From Trinickia violacea (GTDB lineage: Bacteria > Pseudomonadota > Gammaproteobacteria > Burkholderiales > Burkholderiaceae), in assembly GCF_005280735.1 (NCBI RefSeq), contig NZ_CP040077.1, forward strand, positions 3,720,001-3,784,000: a stretch of DNA of 64,000 bases, given 5' to 3'. Under the pieces are notes generated by a model. That model searched no databases. It was not told where the DNA came from and saw nothing but the letters and a program-made list of their open reading frames with translations. Below, piece by piece: positions 25,467-33,625 of this stretch. How positions within the stretch are numbered: position 1 is the first letter of the stretch; each line of letters opens with the position of its first letter. A program made the translations under genes and the position numbers.

Positions 25467-26303
25467 TCAAGCCGTAGCCCGCGCCGCGTTGCGCCCACGC
25501 AGCCATTCGAGCGCAAGCAGCAGGCACGTCGAAAACACGATCAGAATCGTGGCAAGCGCAGCGATGGTAGGGCTGATGTTCTCGCGAATGCCGGTGAACA
25601 TCTGGCGCGGCAGCGTGACCTGGTTCGCGCCCGCGAGGAACAGCGTCACGACCACTTCGTCGAACGACGTCGCAAACGCGAACAGCGCTCCCGAAATGAC
25701 ACCCGGCGCGATCACGGGCAGCGTGATCCTGAAGAACGTCGACACCGGATTCGCCCCCAGCGACAAGCTCGCGCGCACGAGGTTGTGATTGAAGCCCTGC
25801 AGCGTCGCGCCCACCGTCGTCACGACGAACGGCACCCCGAGCGCGGCATGCGCGAGGATCAGGCCCACATAGGTGTTGGCGAGCCCGAGCGGCGCGAAGA
25901 ACAGATACATCCCGACGCCCACCACCACGACCGGCACGATCATCGGCGAGATCAGCACGGCCATCAGCAGGCCCTTGCCACGAAAGTTCGCCTTGGAAAG
26001 ACCGATCGCGGCCAGCGTGCCGAGCACCGTCGCGACCACCGTCGCGGACGGCGCGACGATGAAGCTGTTCTTCGCCGCCATCCGCCATTCGTCGGCGGCG
26101 ATCAGGTTCTGGTACCAGCGCAGCGACCAGCCCGGAATCGGATACACGAGGAACGTGCTCGACGAAAACGACAACGGCACGATCGCGAGCACCGGCAGGA
26201 TCAGGTACAGCAGCGTGAGCACGCACAGGCCGCGCAGCGCGAAATACCAGGCGCGCTCGGCAAGCGACATGTGCGGCGCGAACATCGGTCGAGAGAATTT
26301 CAT
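25467..26303 (-). CDS. ABC transporter permease (PotC/YdcV-like)
   Basis: A 278-residue inner-membrane protein with six predicted helices and the EAA-type loop (GATLQGFNHNLVRASLSLGA) that contacts the ATPase. It belongs to the polyamine/opine/iron-type permease family. It is the last gene of an operon on the minus strand (ATPase, binding protein, permease 1, permease 2). Substrate is uncertain: a polyamine or an amino-acid-like compound is expected. Confidence 0.88.
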   Translation of the reverse strand: MKFSRPMFAPHMSLAERAWYFALRGLCVLTLLYLILPVLAIVPLSFSSSTFLVYPIPGWSLRWYQNLIAADEWRMAAKNSFIVAPSATVVATVLGTLAAIGLSKANFRGKGLLMAVLISPMIVPVVVVGVGMYLFFAPLGLANTYVGLILAHAALGVPFVVTTVGATLQGFNHNLVRASLSLGANPVSTFFRITLPVIAPGVISGALFAFATSFDEVVVTLFLAGANQVTLPRQMFTGIRENISPTIAALATILIVFSTCLLLALEWLRGRNAARATA

Positions 26304-26334
26304 CGGTTGACCCTTTGGTTGCCGTAGCGATCGT

Positions 26335-27597
26335 TCAGCCGAGGCTCAGGCTCGAACGGGTAAAGCGTCCGTACACGAAGTACAGCGCAAGCGTCGCCGC
26401 AAGCAGCAGGCCGCCCAGCGCGCACGCCATGCCCCAGTTGATCGTGACGTTCGTGAAATAGGCGACGTAGTAGCTCACCATCTGATCGTTCGGCCCGCCC
26501 AAAAGCGCGGGCGTGATGTAGTAGCCGATCGCCAGGATGAAGACGAGCAGCGCGCCCGCGCCGATGCCCGGATAGGTCTGCGGCACGTACACGCGCCAGA
26601 ACGCCGCGAACGGATGGCTGCCGAGCGACACCGCCGCGCGCTGATACGTCGACGGAATCGACTTCATCACGCTGTACAAAGGCAGGATCATGAAAGGCAA
26701 CAGGATGTGCGTCATCGAAATGTAGACGCCCACGCGGTTGAACAGCAGCGTGAGCGGATCGTGAATCAGCCCGCTGCCGATCAGCGCCTTGTTGACGAGC
26801 CCTTCGCTTTGCAGAATCACGATCCACGCCGCGACGCGCACGAGGATCGACGTCCAGAACGGGATCAGCACCAGGATCATCACGAGGTTCGCGCGGCGCT
26901 CGGGAAGCGTCGAAATCCAGTAGGCGAGCGGATAGCCGAGCAACAGGCAGAACACCGTCACCGCGGCGCTGATCGCGAACGTCCGGCTGAACACGGTGAG
27001 ATAGATCTGTTGATCGGGGTCGCTCGCCACGATATGGCCGAACGCATCCTGCTTGTGGTCCAGCGATGCGAGCAGATAAAACGGCGAATACGCGCTGCCG
27101 TTCTTGGCGATGGCCTGCCAGTACGCGACATCGCCCCAGCGCGAATCGAGCTCGAGCAGCTTGGCCTTGATCTGCGCAGGCGGCAGCGCGTGACCTGCGT
27201 CATCGTTGAGCGGCATCGCGCGCGCCGTCTTCGCGGCAAGCGAGCGATAGCCGGGAATTTCGGTGTTCAAGCGGCGCGCCAGCGCACCGAGCACTTCGCC
27301 ATCCTGGTTCGCGGTGAGGTCGGTTGCGAGCGCCGCGTAGGCAGCGTCGGCCGGCGGCGACTTGCGGTCCCAGTCGCGCAGCGCGTCGATCGTATGCGGC
27401 AATGCTGTGGCGATCTCGGGGTTCTGCACGGCCCGCGTCAATAGCGCGCCGATCGGCACGACGAAGATCAGCAGCAGAAAAATGGCCAGTGGCGCGACGA
27501 GCAAAAGCGCCATCGTGCGCTTTCTGGCTTCGGCGGCCTTCAGCTCGCGCTTGAGCTTTTGCGCCGGCGCTGTCGTCGAATCAGCGGCGATTGTCAT
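26335..27597 (-). CDS. ABC transporter permease (PotB-like) with a large periplasmic insertion
   Basis: A 420-residue permease, much longer than the usual ~285 residues of PotB. After a basic N-terminus and the first membrane helix (residues ~30-55) there is a hydrophilic insertion of about 150 residues before the second helix; by topology it lies in the periplasm. The rest is the ordinary permease core with the EAA loop YQRAAVSLGSHPFAAFWRVY. The ATG at 27597 has a GGGGAG ribosome site 8 nt upstream; a GTG at 27606 is the alternative. It pairs with the permease gene 31 bp downstream. Confidence 0.86.
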   Translation of the reverse strand: MTIAADSTTAPAQKLKRELKAAEARKRTMALLLVAPLAIFLLLIFVVPIGALLTRAVQNPEIATALPHTIDALRDWDRKSPPADAAYAALATDLTANQDGEVLGALARRLNTEIPGYRSLAAKTARAMPLNDDAGHALPPAQIKAKLLELDSRWGDVAYWQAIAKNGSAYSPFYLLASLDHKQDAFGHIVASDPDQQIYLTVFSRTFAISAAVTVFCLLLGYPLAYWISTLPERRANLVMILVLIPFWTSILVRVAAWIVILQSEGLVNKALIGSGLIHDPLTLLFNRVGVYISMTHILLPFMILPLYSVMKSIPSTYQRAAVSLGSHPFAAFWRVYVPQTYPGIGAGALLVFILAIGYYITPALLGGPNDQMVSYYVAYFTNVTINWGMACALGGLLLAATLALYFVYGRFTRSSLSLG

Positions 27598-27622
27598 CGT
27601 GGTCACTCCCCTCTCCCGTGTC

Positions 27623-27656
27623 GATCAGAGTTAGCGCTTCAGCGCTTACTCTGATC
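27623..27656. repeat. Hairpin repeat A in the permease-binding protein gap
   Basis: GATCAGAGT (27623-27631) pairs with ACTCTGATC (27648-27656), enclosing an inner AGCGC-TTCA-GCGCT hairpin (27633-27646). The form is the same as the hairpins at 27661-27710 and 1142-1176, while the stem sequences differ. Confidence 0.8.
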
Positions 27657-27660
27657 CCAT

Positions 27661-27710
27661 GCTGAGGTTGCTTGGAGTTAGTGCTTCAGCACTTACTCCA
27701 AGCCCTCAGC
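27661..27710. repeat. Hairpin repeat B in the permease-binding protein gap
   Basis: GCTTGGAGT (27670-27678) pairs with ACTCCAAGC (27695-27703) around an inner AGTGC-TTCA-GCACT hairpin (27680-27693). The stem is extended by CTGAGG/CCTCAG (27662-27667 with 27704-27709) with a bulge. Together with repeat A it fills most of the 139-bp gap. It could protect or attenuate the mRNA so that the binding protein is made in excess over the permeases. Confidence 0.8.
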
Positions 27711-27736
27711 GCGCACTCTAGTCCCATGCAGAGCAC

Positions 27737-28783
27737 TTACTTCGCAGCCCACGAGGCGAAGCGCTGCTCCAGCTCGTCGCCGTGGTCGTTCCAGAACGTC
27801 AGGTCCTGCAGCACCGCGTTCTTGCCGTTCGCCGGCGAATTCGGCAGGTTCGAGAGCGTCTTCGCGTCGAGCGACTTGATCGCGGCGACATTCACCGGCC
27901 CGTACGCGATGTGCTTCGCGTAGTCCTGCTGCGGCTGCGACGACAACGAGTAGGCGATGTACTTGACCGCCAGATCCTTGTTCGGCGTGCCCTTCGGAAT
28001 CGCCCAGTAGTCGAGGTCGTAGATGCTGCCGTTCCAGACGACCTTCAGGTTCTTGCCTTCCTTCTGCGCGGCGTCGATGCGGCCGTTGTACGCCGTCGAC
28101 ATCACGACGTCGCCCGCCACGAGGAACTGCGGCGGCTGCGCGCCGGCTTCCCACCATTGGATGTTCGGCTTGAGCTCATCGAGCTTCTTGAAGGCGCGAT
28201 CCTGGCCTTCCTTCGTCGCGAGCACCTTGTAGACATCCTTCGGTGCGACGCCATCGGCCATCAGCGCGAACTCGAGGTTGTAGCGCGCGCCCTTGCGCAT
28301 GCCGCGCTTGCCCGGGAACTTGGAGACGTTCCAGAAATCGGCCCAGCTCGTCGGCGCGGTCTTCAGCTTGTCGGCGTTGTAGGCGAACACGGTCGACCAC
28401 ACGAAGATGCCCGCACCGCACGTTTGCGGCGCTTCGGGAATCAGCTCGCCCTTCTTCGCGATCTTCGACCAGTCGAGCTTCTCATACAGGCCCTCGTCGC
28501 AGCCGCGGCCGAGATCGCCCGACTCCACTTCGACGACGTCCCAATTCACGTGCTTCGCTTCGACCATCGCCTTGACCTTGGCCTGCTCGCCGTTGTACTC
28601 GACGGCCGTCACCTTGTTGCCGGACTGCGTTTCGAACGGCTGGTTGAACGCGGCTTTCTGCGCATCGCCGTTCGCGCCGCCGAAGTTGACGACGGTCAGC
28701 TCCGCAGCGCCGGCCTGCGCGGCACCCAGTGCGAGCGCCACGCCGACAGCCAATGCACAGCGCGATTTTCCGAACTTCATCAT
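27737..28783 (-). CDS. ABC transporter periplasmic substrate-binding protein (PotD/YdcS-like)
   Basis: A 348-residue exported protein. Residues 1-~28 are a Sec signal peptide (MMKFGKSRCALAVGVALALG, cleavage expected near AQAGAAE). The mature part has the type II periplasmic-binding-protein pattern (ELTVVNFGGANGD, VSKFPGKRG, YDLDYWAIPKGTPNKDLAVK) of the spermidine/putrescine family. Start is ATG ATG at 28783. It would capture the substrate for the two adjacent permeases; the binding-site residues that define a polyamine ligand were not checked. Confidence 0.9.
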   Translation of the reverse strand: MMKFGKSRCALAVGVALALGAAQAGAAELTVVNFGGANGDAQKAAFNQPFETQSGNKVTAVEYNGEQAKVKAMVEAKHVNWDVVEVESGDLGRGCDEGLYEKLDWSKIAKKGELIPEAPQTCGAGIFVWSTVFAYNADKLKTAPTSWADFWNVSKFPGKRGMRKGARYNLEFALMADGVAPKDVYKVLATKEGQDRAFKKLDELKPNIQWWEAGAQPPQFLVAGDVVMSTAYNGRIDAAQKEGKNLKVVWNGSIYDLDYWAIPKGTPNKDLAVKYIAYSLSSQPQQDYAKHIAYGPVNVAAIKSLDAKTLSNLPNSPANGKNAVLQDLTFWNDHGDELEQRFASWAAK

Positions 28784-28866
28784 GATGTCTTCCTCTCTTG
28801 TGTGGTGATGCGCCAAATAAGGTGGAACGGGGTGGTCATGCCGCAGCATCGAGCCGCCTGTGCGGC

Positions 28867-29973
28867 TCAGGCTGCCTCGGCGAAGATGCGCAAATGCTCT
28901 GCCGCGAACTCGAGGGATACCGGTGCGCCGGGGGCGAAGGCATCGAGCGCTTCGGTGCCGAGCGGCACCTTCACGAAGCATTCGTCCTGCTCACGCACGC
29001 CGCAGCGCATGCGCACGTGATCGCCGAAATAGATCAGGCTGCGCGCCTCGCCGGCGAGCGCATTCGCGCCGTTCAGCGCGCCGTTCACGCGGCTCGCGAG
29101 CCGCATCCGCTCAGGACGAATGCACGCGACAGCCTTGGCCCCGGCCCGCGCGCCGCCGATGTTGCGCCCGACGAGACGCGTGCCGTCGAGCAGATGGAAC
29201 TCGCAGAACTCGCCGTCGACGTTCGCGATCGTGCCGCGCAGCCGGTTGCTGTCGCCGATGAAGTTCGCGACGAACTCGTTGCAGGGCGACTCGTACAGCC
29301 GGTCGACGGTATCGAGTTGCTGCACGATGCCCTTGTCGAACACGGCGACGCGATCGGACATCGTCAGCGCCTCGCCCTGGTCGTGCGTCACGTAGACGAA
29401 CGTGACGCCGAGCTTCTCGTGCAGCGATTTCAGCTCGTACTGCATGTGCTCGCGCAACTGCTTGTCGAGTGCGCCGAGCGGCTCGTCCATCAACACGAGC
29501 TTCGGCTCGAACACGAGCGCGCGCGCCAGTGCGATGCGCTGCTGCTGCCCCCCGGACAGCTGCGCGGGGTAGCGCTTCGCGAAGCTTTCCATGCGGACCA
29601 TCTTCAGCGCGTTGTTCACGCGATGGGCGCGCTCGTCGGCAGAGCACTTCCTGACGGTCAGCGGATAGGCGACGTTCTGCTCGACGGTCAGGTGCGGAAA
29701 CAGCGCGTAGTTCTGGAACACCATGCCGATGTTGCGCTTGTGCGGCGGCACGGTATTGAGCAGCGTGCCGTCGAGCCAGATCTCGCCGCCGGTCGGGAAC
29801 TCGAAACCGGCCAGCATCATGAGGCACGTCGTCTTGCCGGAGCCCGACGGCCCGAGCAGCGTCAGGAACTCGCCCTGATAGATGTCGAGGTCGAGCTGCT
29901 TGACGACGAGCGTCTCGCCGTCATAGGTCTTGCGCACGCCCCGAAAGCTGACAATTACGTCTTCCGTCTTCAT
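28867..29973 (-). CDS. ABC transporter ATP-binding protein (PotA-like)
   Basis: A 368-residue ATPase with Walker A GPSGSGKTT, Q-loop NYALFPHLTVEQN, signature LSGGQQQR, Walker B LVLMDEPLGALD and switch His in VTHDQGEA. The C-terminal ~110 residues form the TOBE/MOP-like regulatory domain seen in PotA and FbpC. The ATG at 29973 gives MKTEDVIVSF; an ATG at 29994 is possible. It is the first gene of the transport operon and lies opposite the MocR-type regulator. Confidence 0.92.
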   Translation of the reverse strand: MKTEDVIVSFRGVRKTYDGETLVVKQLDLDIYQGEFLTLLGPSGSGKTTCLMMLAGFEFPTGGEIWLDGTLLNTVPPHKRNIGMVFQNYALFPHLTVEQNVAYPLTVRKCSADERAHRVNNALKMVRMESFAKRYPAQLSGGQQQRIALARALVFEPKLVLMDEPLGALDKQLREHMQYELKSLHEKLGVTFVYVTHDQGEALTMSDRVAVFDKGIVQQLDTVDRLYESPCNEFVANFIGDSNRLRGTIANVDGEFCEFHLLDGTRLVGRNIGGARAGAKAVACIRPERMRLASRVNGALNGANALAGEARSLIYFGDHVRMRCGVREQDECFVKVPLGTEALDAFAPGAPVSLEFAAEHLRIFAEAA

Positions 29974-30081
29974 CGTCCAAGTCTCCTTCCGCATTCCTTT
30001 CCGGGTATTCCCTTAGCTTACGACCGGCTCTATCGAAAACGAAGCCAGGCAACAAACATGGGAGCCACTATAGACCGTCAC

Positions 30082-30123
30082 GGTTCTACAATACGGAACC
30101 ATTTCAATATTCTGGATAGAACC
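30082..30123. promoter_or_regulatory. Repeated operator-like sites between the transporter and the regulator
   Basis: GGTTCTA (30082-30088) recurs as its reverse complement TAGAACC (30117-30123). A third related half-site, GGAACC (30095-30100), makes GGTTC-N9-GAACC with the first. The sites directly precede the regulator start and are in the divergent promoter region, as expected for a MocR-type protein controlling itself and the transporter. Confidence 0.55.
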
Positions 30124-30125
30124 AC

Positions 30126-31676
30126 TTGGATACGGTGATCTTGTCGGACTCGCTCGCCGCCCAGCTCGACCGGGGCTCGACCGAGCCCGGCTACCGGCAG
30201 CTGCTGCGCCTCATGCAGCAGGCGATCCTGACGGGCCAGCTCGCGCCGGGCACCAAGCTGCCCAGCTCGCGAACGCTGGCGACCGATCTGCGGATCGCGC
30301 GCAATACGGTCGTGCACGTGTACGACCAGCTCACGGCCGAAGGCTACGTGCTCTCGACGACCGGCAGCGGCACCTATGTCGCGGACACGCGGCCGGACAC
30401 CGCGGCGGTCAACGCGCGCAAGCTCGCGCCCGATCCGGATCTGCCGGCAGTAACGGCACCAACGGCCTCGCCGGCCGCGCCAGCCCGCTGCGAACGAGGC
30501 GACTTGTCGGCGCGCGGACAACGCCTGATCCACAAGGCCGGCGTGGCGCCGAAACAATGGGGCGCGTTCATGCCGGGCGTGCCCGACGTCGCCGAGTTCC
30601 CCGCGCGCACCTGGAGCCGCCTGCAGGCCAAGCTCTGGAAAGACGCGAATCCCGACCTGCTGACTTACGCGCCGGGCGGCGGCTATCGGCCGTTGCGGCG
30701 CGCGCTGTCGGACTATCTGCGCGTGGCCCGCTCGGTCAAATGCACGCCGGACCAGATCATCATCACGACGGGCATCCATCAATCCATCGATCTCGCCGTG
30801 CGCCTCCTGACCGACGTCGGCGATCGGGCGTGGGTCGAGGAGCCGTGCTACTGGGGCGCGCGCAGCGTGCTCGAATCGCTGGGCGTGAGGCTCGTGCCGG
30901 TGCCGGTCGACGACGAAGGGCTCAACCCGCGCGAGCACGACCTGCGGGACCCGCCGCACCTCGCGCTCGTGACGCCGTCGCACCAGTATCCGCTCGGGAT
31001 GGTGATGTCCCTCGCGCGCCGCCGCACCCTGCTCGAATACGCGCGCCAGCACAGCGTGTGGATCATCGAGGACGACTACGACAGCGAATTCCGCTATGGC
31101 AGCCGCCCGCTCGCGTCGCTGCAGGGCCTCGACGACGCGGGCCAGGTGATCTACGTCGGCAGCCTCGGCAAGATGCTGTTCCCGGGCTTGCGCATCGGCT
31201 ACATGATTGCGCCCGAGCATCTGGTGGACAGGTTCCGCACGGGCGTCGCCGAGCTGTATCGCGAGGGGCAGCTGATGCATCAGGCGGTGCTCGCGGAATT
31301 CATCATGGACGGCCATCTGACCTCACACGTGCGCCGCATGCGCGCGCTGTACGGCGAGCGCCGCCAGATCCTGATCGACGCGATCACCGCGCACTTCGGC
31401 ACCGAGCTGCCGGTGATGGGCGACGAGGCGGGACTGCACCTCGTGCTCGGCCTGCCCGCCCACGCGAACGACCGCGAGGTGACGGCGGCGGCCTACGACG
31501 CGGGCGTGATCGTGCGCCCGCTCACGGCGTACTACCACAACGAGGCGCACGTCAGGCAAGGCCTGCTGCTCGGCTATGCATGCGTGCCGAACGAGCGGAT
31601 CGGCAAGGCGTTTTCCGCGCTTGCCCAGGTGATCGAAAGAACAGTGGCTGCATCCGCGCGACTAGTCGGCAGCTAA
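30126..31676 (+). CDS. MocR/GabR-type PLP-dependent transcription regulator
   Basis: A 516-residue fusion. The first ~80 residues are a GntR-type winged helix (LPSSRTLATDLRIARNTVVHVY). A linker of ~45 residues rich in Ala and Pro follows, then a type-I aminotransferase-like domain with the PLP lysine Lys349 in YVGSLGKMLFPGLRIGY and an EDDYDSEFRY motif. It is divergent from the ABC operon and probably senses the transported amine or amino acid through PLP. The start is TTG at 30126; a GTG at 30135 is an alternative, and both keep the HTH intact. The start overlaps the operator-like repeats. Confidence 0.9.
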   Translation: MDTVILSDSLAAQLDRGSTEPGYRQLLRLMQQAILTGQLAPGTKLPSSRTLATDLRIARNTVVHVYDQLTAEGYVLSTTGSGTYVADTRPDTAAVNARKLAPDPDLPAVTAPTASPAAPARCERGDLSARGQRLIHKAGVAPKQWGAFMPGVPDVAEFPARTWSRLQAKLWKDANPDLLTYAPGGGYRPLRRALSDYLRVARSVKCTPDQIIITTGIHQSIDLAVRLLTDVGDRAWVEEPCYWGARSVLESLGVRLVPVPVDDEGLNPREHDLRDPPHLALVTPSHQYPLGMVMSLARRRTLLEYARQHSVWIIEDDYDSEFRYGSRPLASLQGLDDAGQVIYVGSLGKMLFPGLRIGYMIAPEHLVDRFRTGVAELYREGQLMHQAVLAEFIMDGHLTSHVRRMRALYGERRQILIDAITAHFGTELPVMGDEAGLHLVLGLPAHANDREVTAAAYDAGVIVRPLTAYYHNEAHVRQGLLLGYACVPNERIGKAFSALAQVIERTVAASARLVGS

Positions 31677-31677
31677 T

Positions 31678-31905
31678 CTAGGTTGACGGCGCGGCAGGCA
31701 CATCCGTGTCGAACGCGTCGAGTTCCAGCAGCAGACCGTCTATCGCGCAAAGCTGCGCTTTCGTCAGCGACGGCGCGTCCCGGAGCTGCTGGACGCGTTT
31801 GCGCCAGTATGAGGACGGAAGAATCGGGCCTGCTAGGTCCCCGAGCAACGACACCCGTATCATGCGGGCAACATGGGTGATGTCTTGATCAATCAGTTGC
31901 TTCAT
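31678..31905 (-). CDS. Small hypothetical protein
   Basis: A 75-residue protein, MKQLIDQDITHVARMIRVSL at the start, probably helical. The segment LPSSYWRKRVQQLRDAPSLT suggests a short helical bundle. The ATG at 31905 was preferred over a longer open frame to 31992. It is convergent with the MocR gene (2 bp apart) and follows another small gene on the same strand. Short proteins with a similar SSYWRKRVQQL pattern are common in Burkholderiaceae; function is unknown. Confidence 0.6.
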   Translation of the reverse strand: MKQLIDQDITHVARMIRVSLLGDLAGPILPSSYWRKRVQQLRDAPSLTKAQLCAIDGLLLELDAFDTDVPAAPST

Positions 31906-31992
31906 AGCGTCCCCGTCGATACTTTTCTCTTTTTTCAGCGGTCTAGCCGCATTGACGTGTGAACGATAGCATCCGCACCAACACATCGCCAC

Positions 31993-32253
31993 TCAGTCGA
32001 AATCACGCGTCTCGAGTTCGACTGACTGGCCGCCATTTTGCTCGAGCACGCGCCGCGCGGCGTCCTCGATTCTCAGTCGATTGGCCTCGAATGTCTTGAT
32101 CAGTTCATGCGAAGACGTTCCCGTGTTGCCGAAATGGTCGTTCAACGCGTCCATGGAGATGCTGCACCATACATCCTTGCCCTGAACGCTAGCTTCGAAC
32201 GCAACACGCGCGGCCGCGACCGCATGGCGCCGGCCCGTAAATTCGATCGACAT
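31993..32253 (-). CDS. DUF1488-like small protein
   Basis: An 86-residue protein starting MSIEFTGRRHAVAAARVAFE, with a central VWCSISMDALNDHFG and a helical end. This pattern matches the DUF1488 family of Burkholderiales, whose function is unknown. The ATG at 32253 was chosen because the family similarity starts there. It forms a minus-strand pair with the 75-residue gene 87 bp downstream. Confidence 0.7.
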   Translation of the reverse strand: MSIEFTGRRHAVAAARVAFEASVQGKDVWCSISMDALNDHFGNTGTSSHELIKTFEANRLRIEDAARRVLEQNGGQSVELETRDFD

Positions 32254-32507
32254 TTCACTTCTCCATGCTTGCGCAAAACGTAGCGCTCCGTTTCCGTTGC
32301 GCTGTTCCTGTCCGGAACGGCGGCAACCCGCGAGACACGCGCCGCGCGGCGCTTTTCGCCGCAGGGCACGACGCCATTGTGTAGCAAGCCGCACTCAAAA
32401 GGCGGAGCATCGAAGCGTTCCTCCCGATGCAACCATTCGGCGAGGGCGGGACGCACCAATTGGATTGATAATGGACAGTTGGAGCGATCATCGAACCCGC
32501 CACTGGT

Positions 32508-33584
32508 ATGAAGGATACGTCCTACCCCGGCCGGTACTGGCACTTTCTGAATGACGGACGCATCGAGTGCGACCTGTGCCCGCGCAACTGCCGCCTCCAC
32601 GACGGCCAACGCGGCGCCTGCTTCGTGCGCCAGCGGATCGATGACGGCATGATCCTGACCACATATGGCCGCTCGTCGGGGTTCTGCATCGATCCAATTG
32701 AAAAAAAGCCGCTCAACCATTTCTACCCCGGCACAAGCGTGCTTTCCTTTGGGACCGCCGGCTGCAATCTGGCCTGCAAGTTTTGCCAGAACTGGGACAT
32801 CAGCAAGTCGCGCGAGATGGATACGCTCGCCGACGCGGCCACTCCGGAGGCGATCGCCGAGGCTGCGGAGGCTTGTGGCTGCAAAAGCGTCGCCTTCACC
32901 TATAACGACCCGGTGATCTTCGCAGAATACGCGATGGATGTGGCCGACGCCTGCCACGCCCGCGGCATCATGGCTGTCGCGGTGACGGCCGGTTACATGG
33001 GGGCAGAGGCGCGGCGTGATTTCTACGCGACCATGGACGCAGCCAATGTTGACCTGAAGGCGTTCACCGATGATTTTTATTTCAGGGTCACGGGCGGACG
33101 CCTGGCGCCGGTCCTGGAAACGCTACGCTATCTGCGGCATGAAACCGGCGTCTGGCTGGAAATCACCACTCTGCTCATTCCCGGCAAGAACGACAGCGAC
33201 GCTGAGATCCGCGCCGAGGCGCAATGGCTCGTGAAGGAACTGGGTGACGACGTGCCACTGCACTTCACGGCATTTCACCCCGACTACAAGATGACCGATG
33301 TGCCGCCCACGCCGGCAGCCACCCTCACCCGTGCGCGCACGATCGCGCTCGCGGAGGGCTTGCAATACGTCTATACGGGCAACGTGCACGACATCGGCGG
33401 CGGCACCACCTTCTGTCCCGCTTGCGGCGCCGCGCTCATCGTACGAGACTGGTATCGCATCGACGACTATCGGCTCACGGCCGAGGGCCATTGTCCCTCT
33501 TGCGGAACGCCGGTGGCCGGCAGGTTCGCGCAGTTCAGTCGACCCTTCGGTGCGCGGCGAATTCCCATCCGCATCGACATGTAG
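32508..33584 (+). CDS. AmmeMemoRadiSam-type radical SAM enzyme (AmrS-like)
   Basis: A 358-residue radical SAM protein. Cys86, Cys90 and Cys93 in CNLACKFC should bind the 4Fe-4S cluster. An N-terminal Cys cluster (CDLCPRNCRL) and a C-terminal zinc-ribbon-like pair (CPACG and CPSCG) are also present. The pattern matches AmrS of the AmmeMemoRadiSam system, whose reaction is unknown; usually AmmeMemo partners are near, but none is in this window. It is followed 41 bp later by an M28 peptidase. Confidence 0.85.
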   Translation: MKDTSYPGRYWHFLNDGRIECDLCPRNCRLHDGQRGACFVRQRIDDGMILTTYGRSSGFCIDPIEKKPLNHFYPGTSVLSFGTAGCNLACKFCQNWDISKSREMDTLADAATPEAIAEAAEACGCKSVAFTYNDPVIFAEYAMDVADACHARGIMAVAVTAGYMGAEARRDFYATMDAANVDLKAFTDDFYFRVTGGRLAPVLETLRYLRHETGVWLEITTLLIPGKNDSDAEIRAEAQWLVKELGDDVPLHFTAFHPDYKMTDVPPTPAATLTRARTIALAEGLQYVYTGNVHDIGGGTTFCPACGAALIVRDWYRIDDYRLTAEGHCPSCGTPVAGRFAQFSRPFGARRIPIRIDM

Positions 33585-33625
33585 TCCTCGCGGCGCCATA
33601 CATAGTCGAGAAAGGAGTGAAACGC

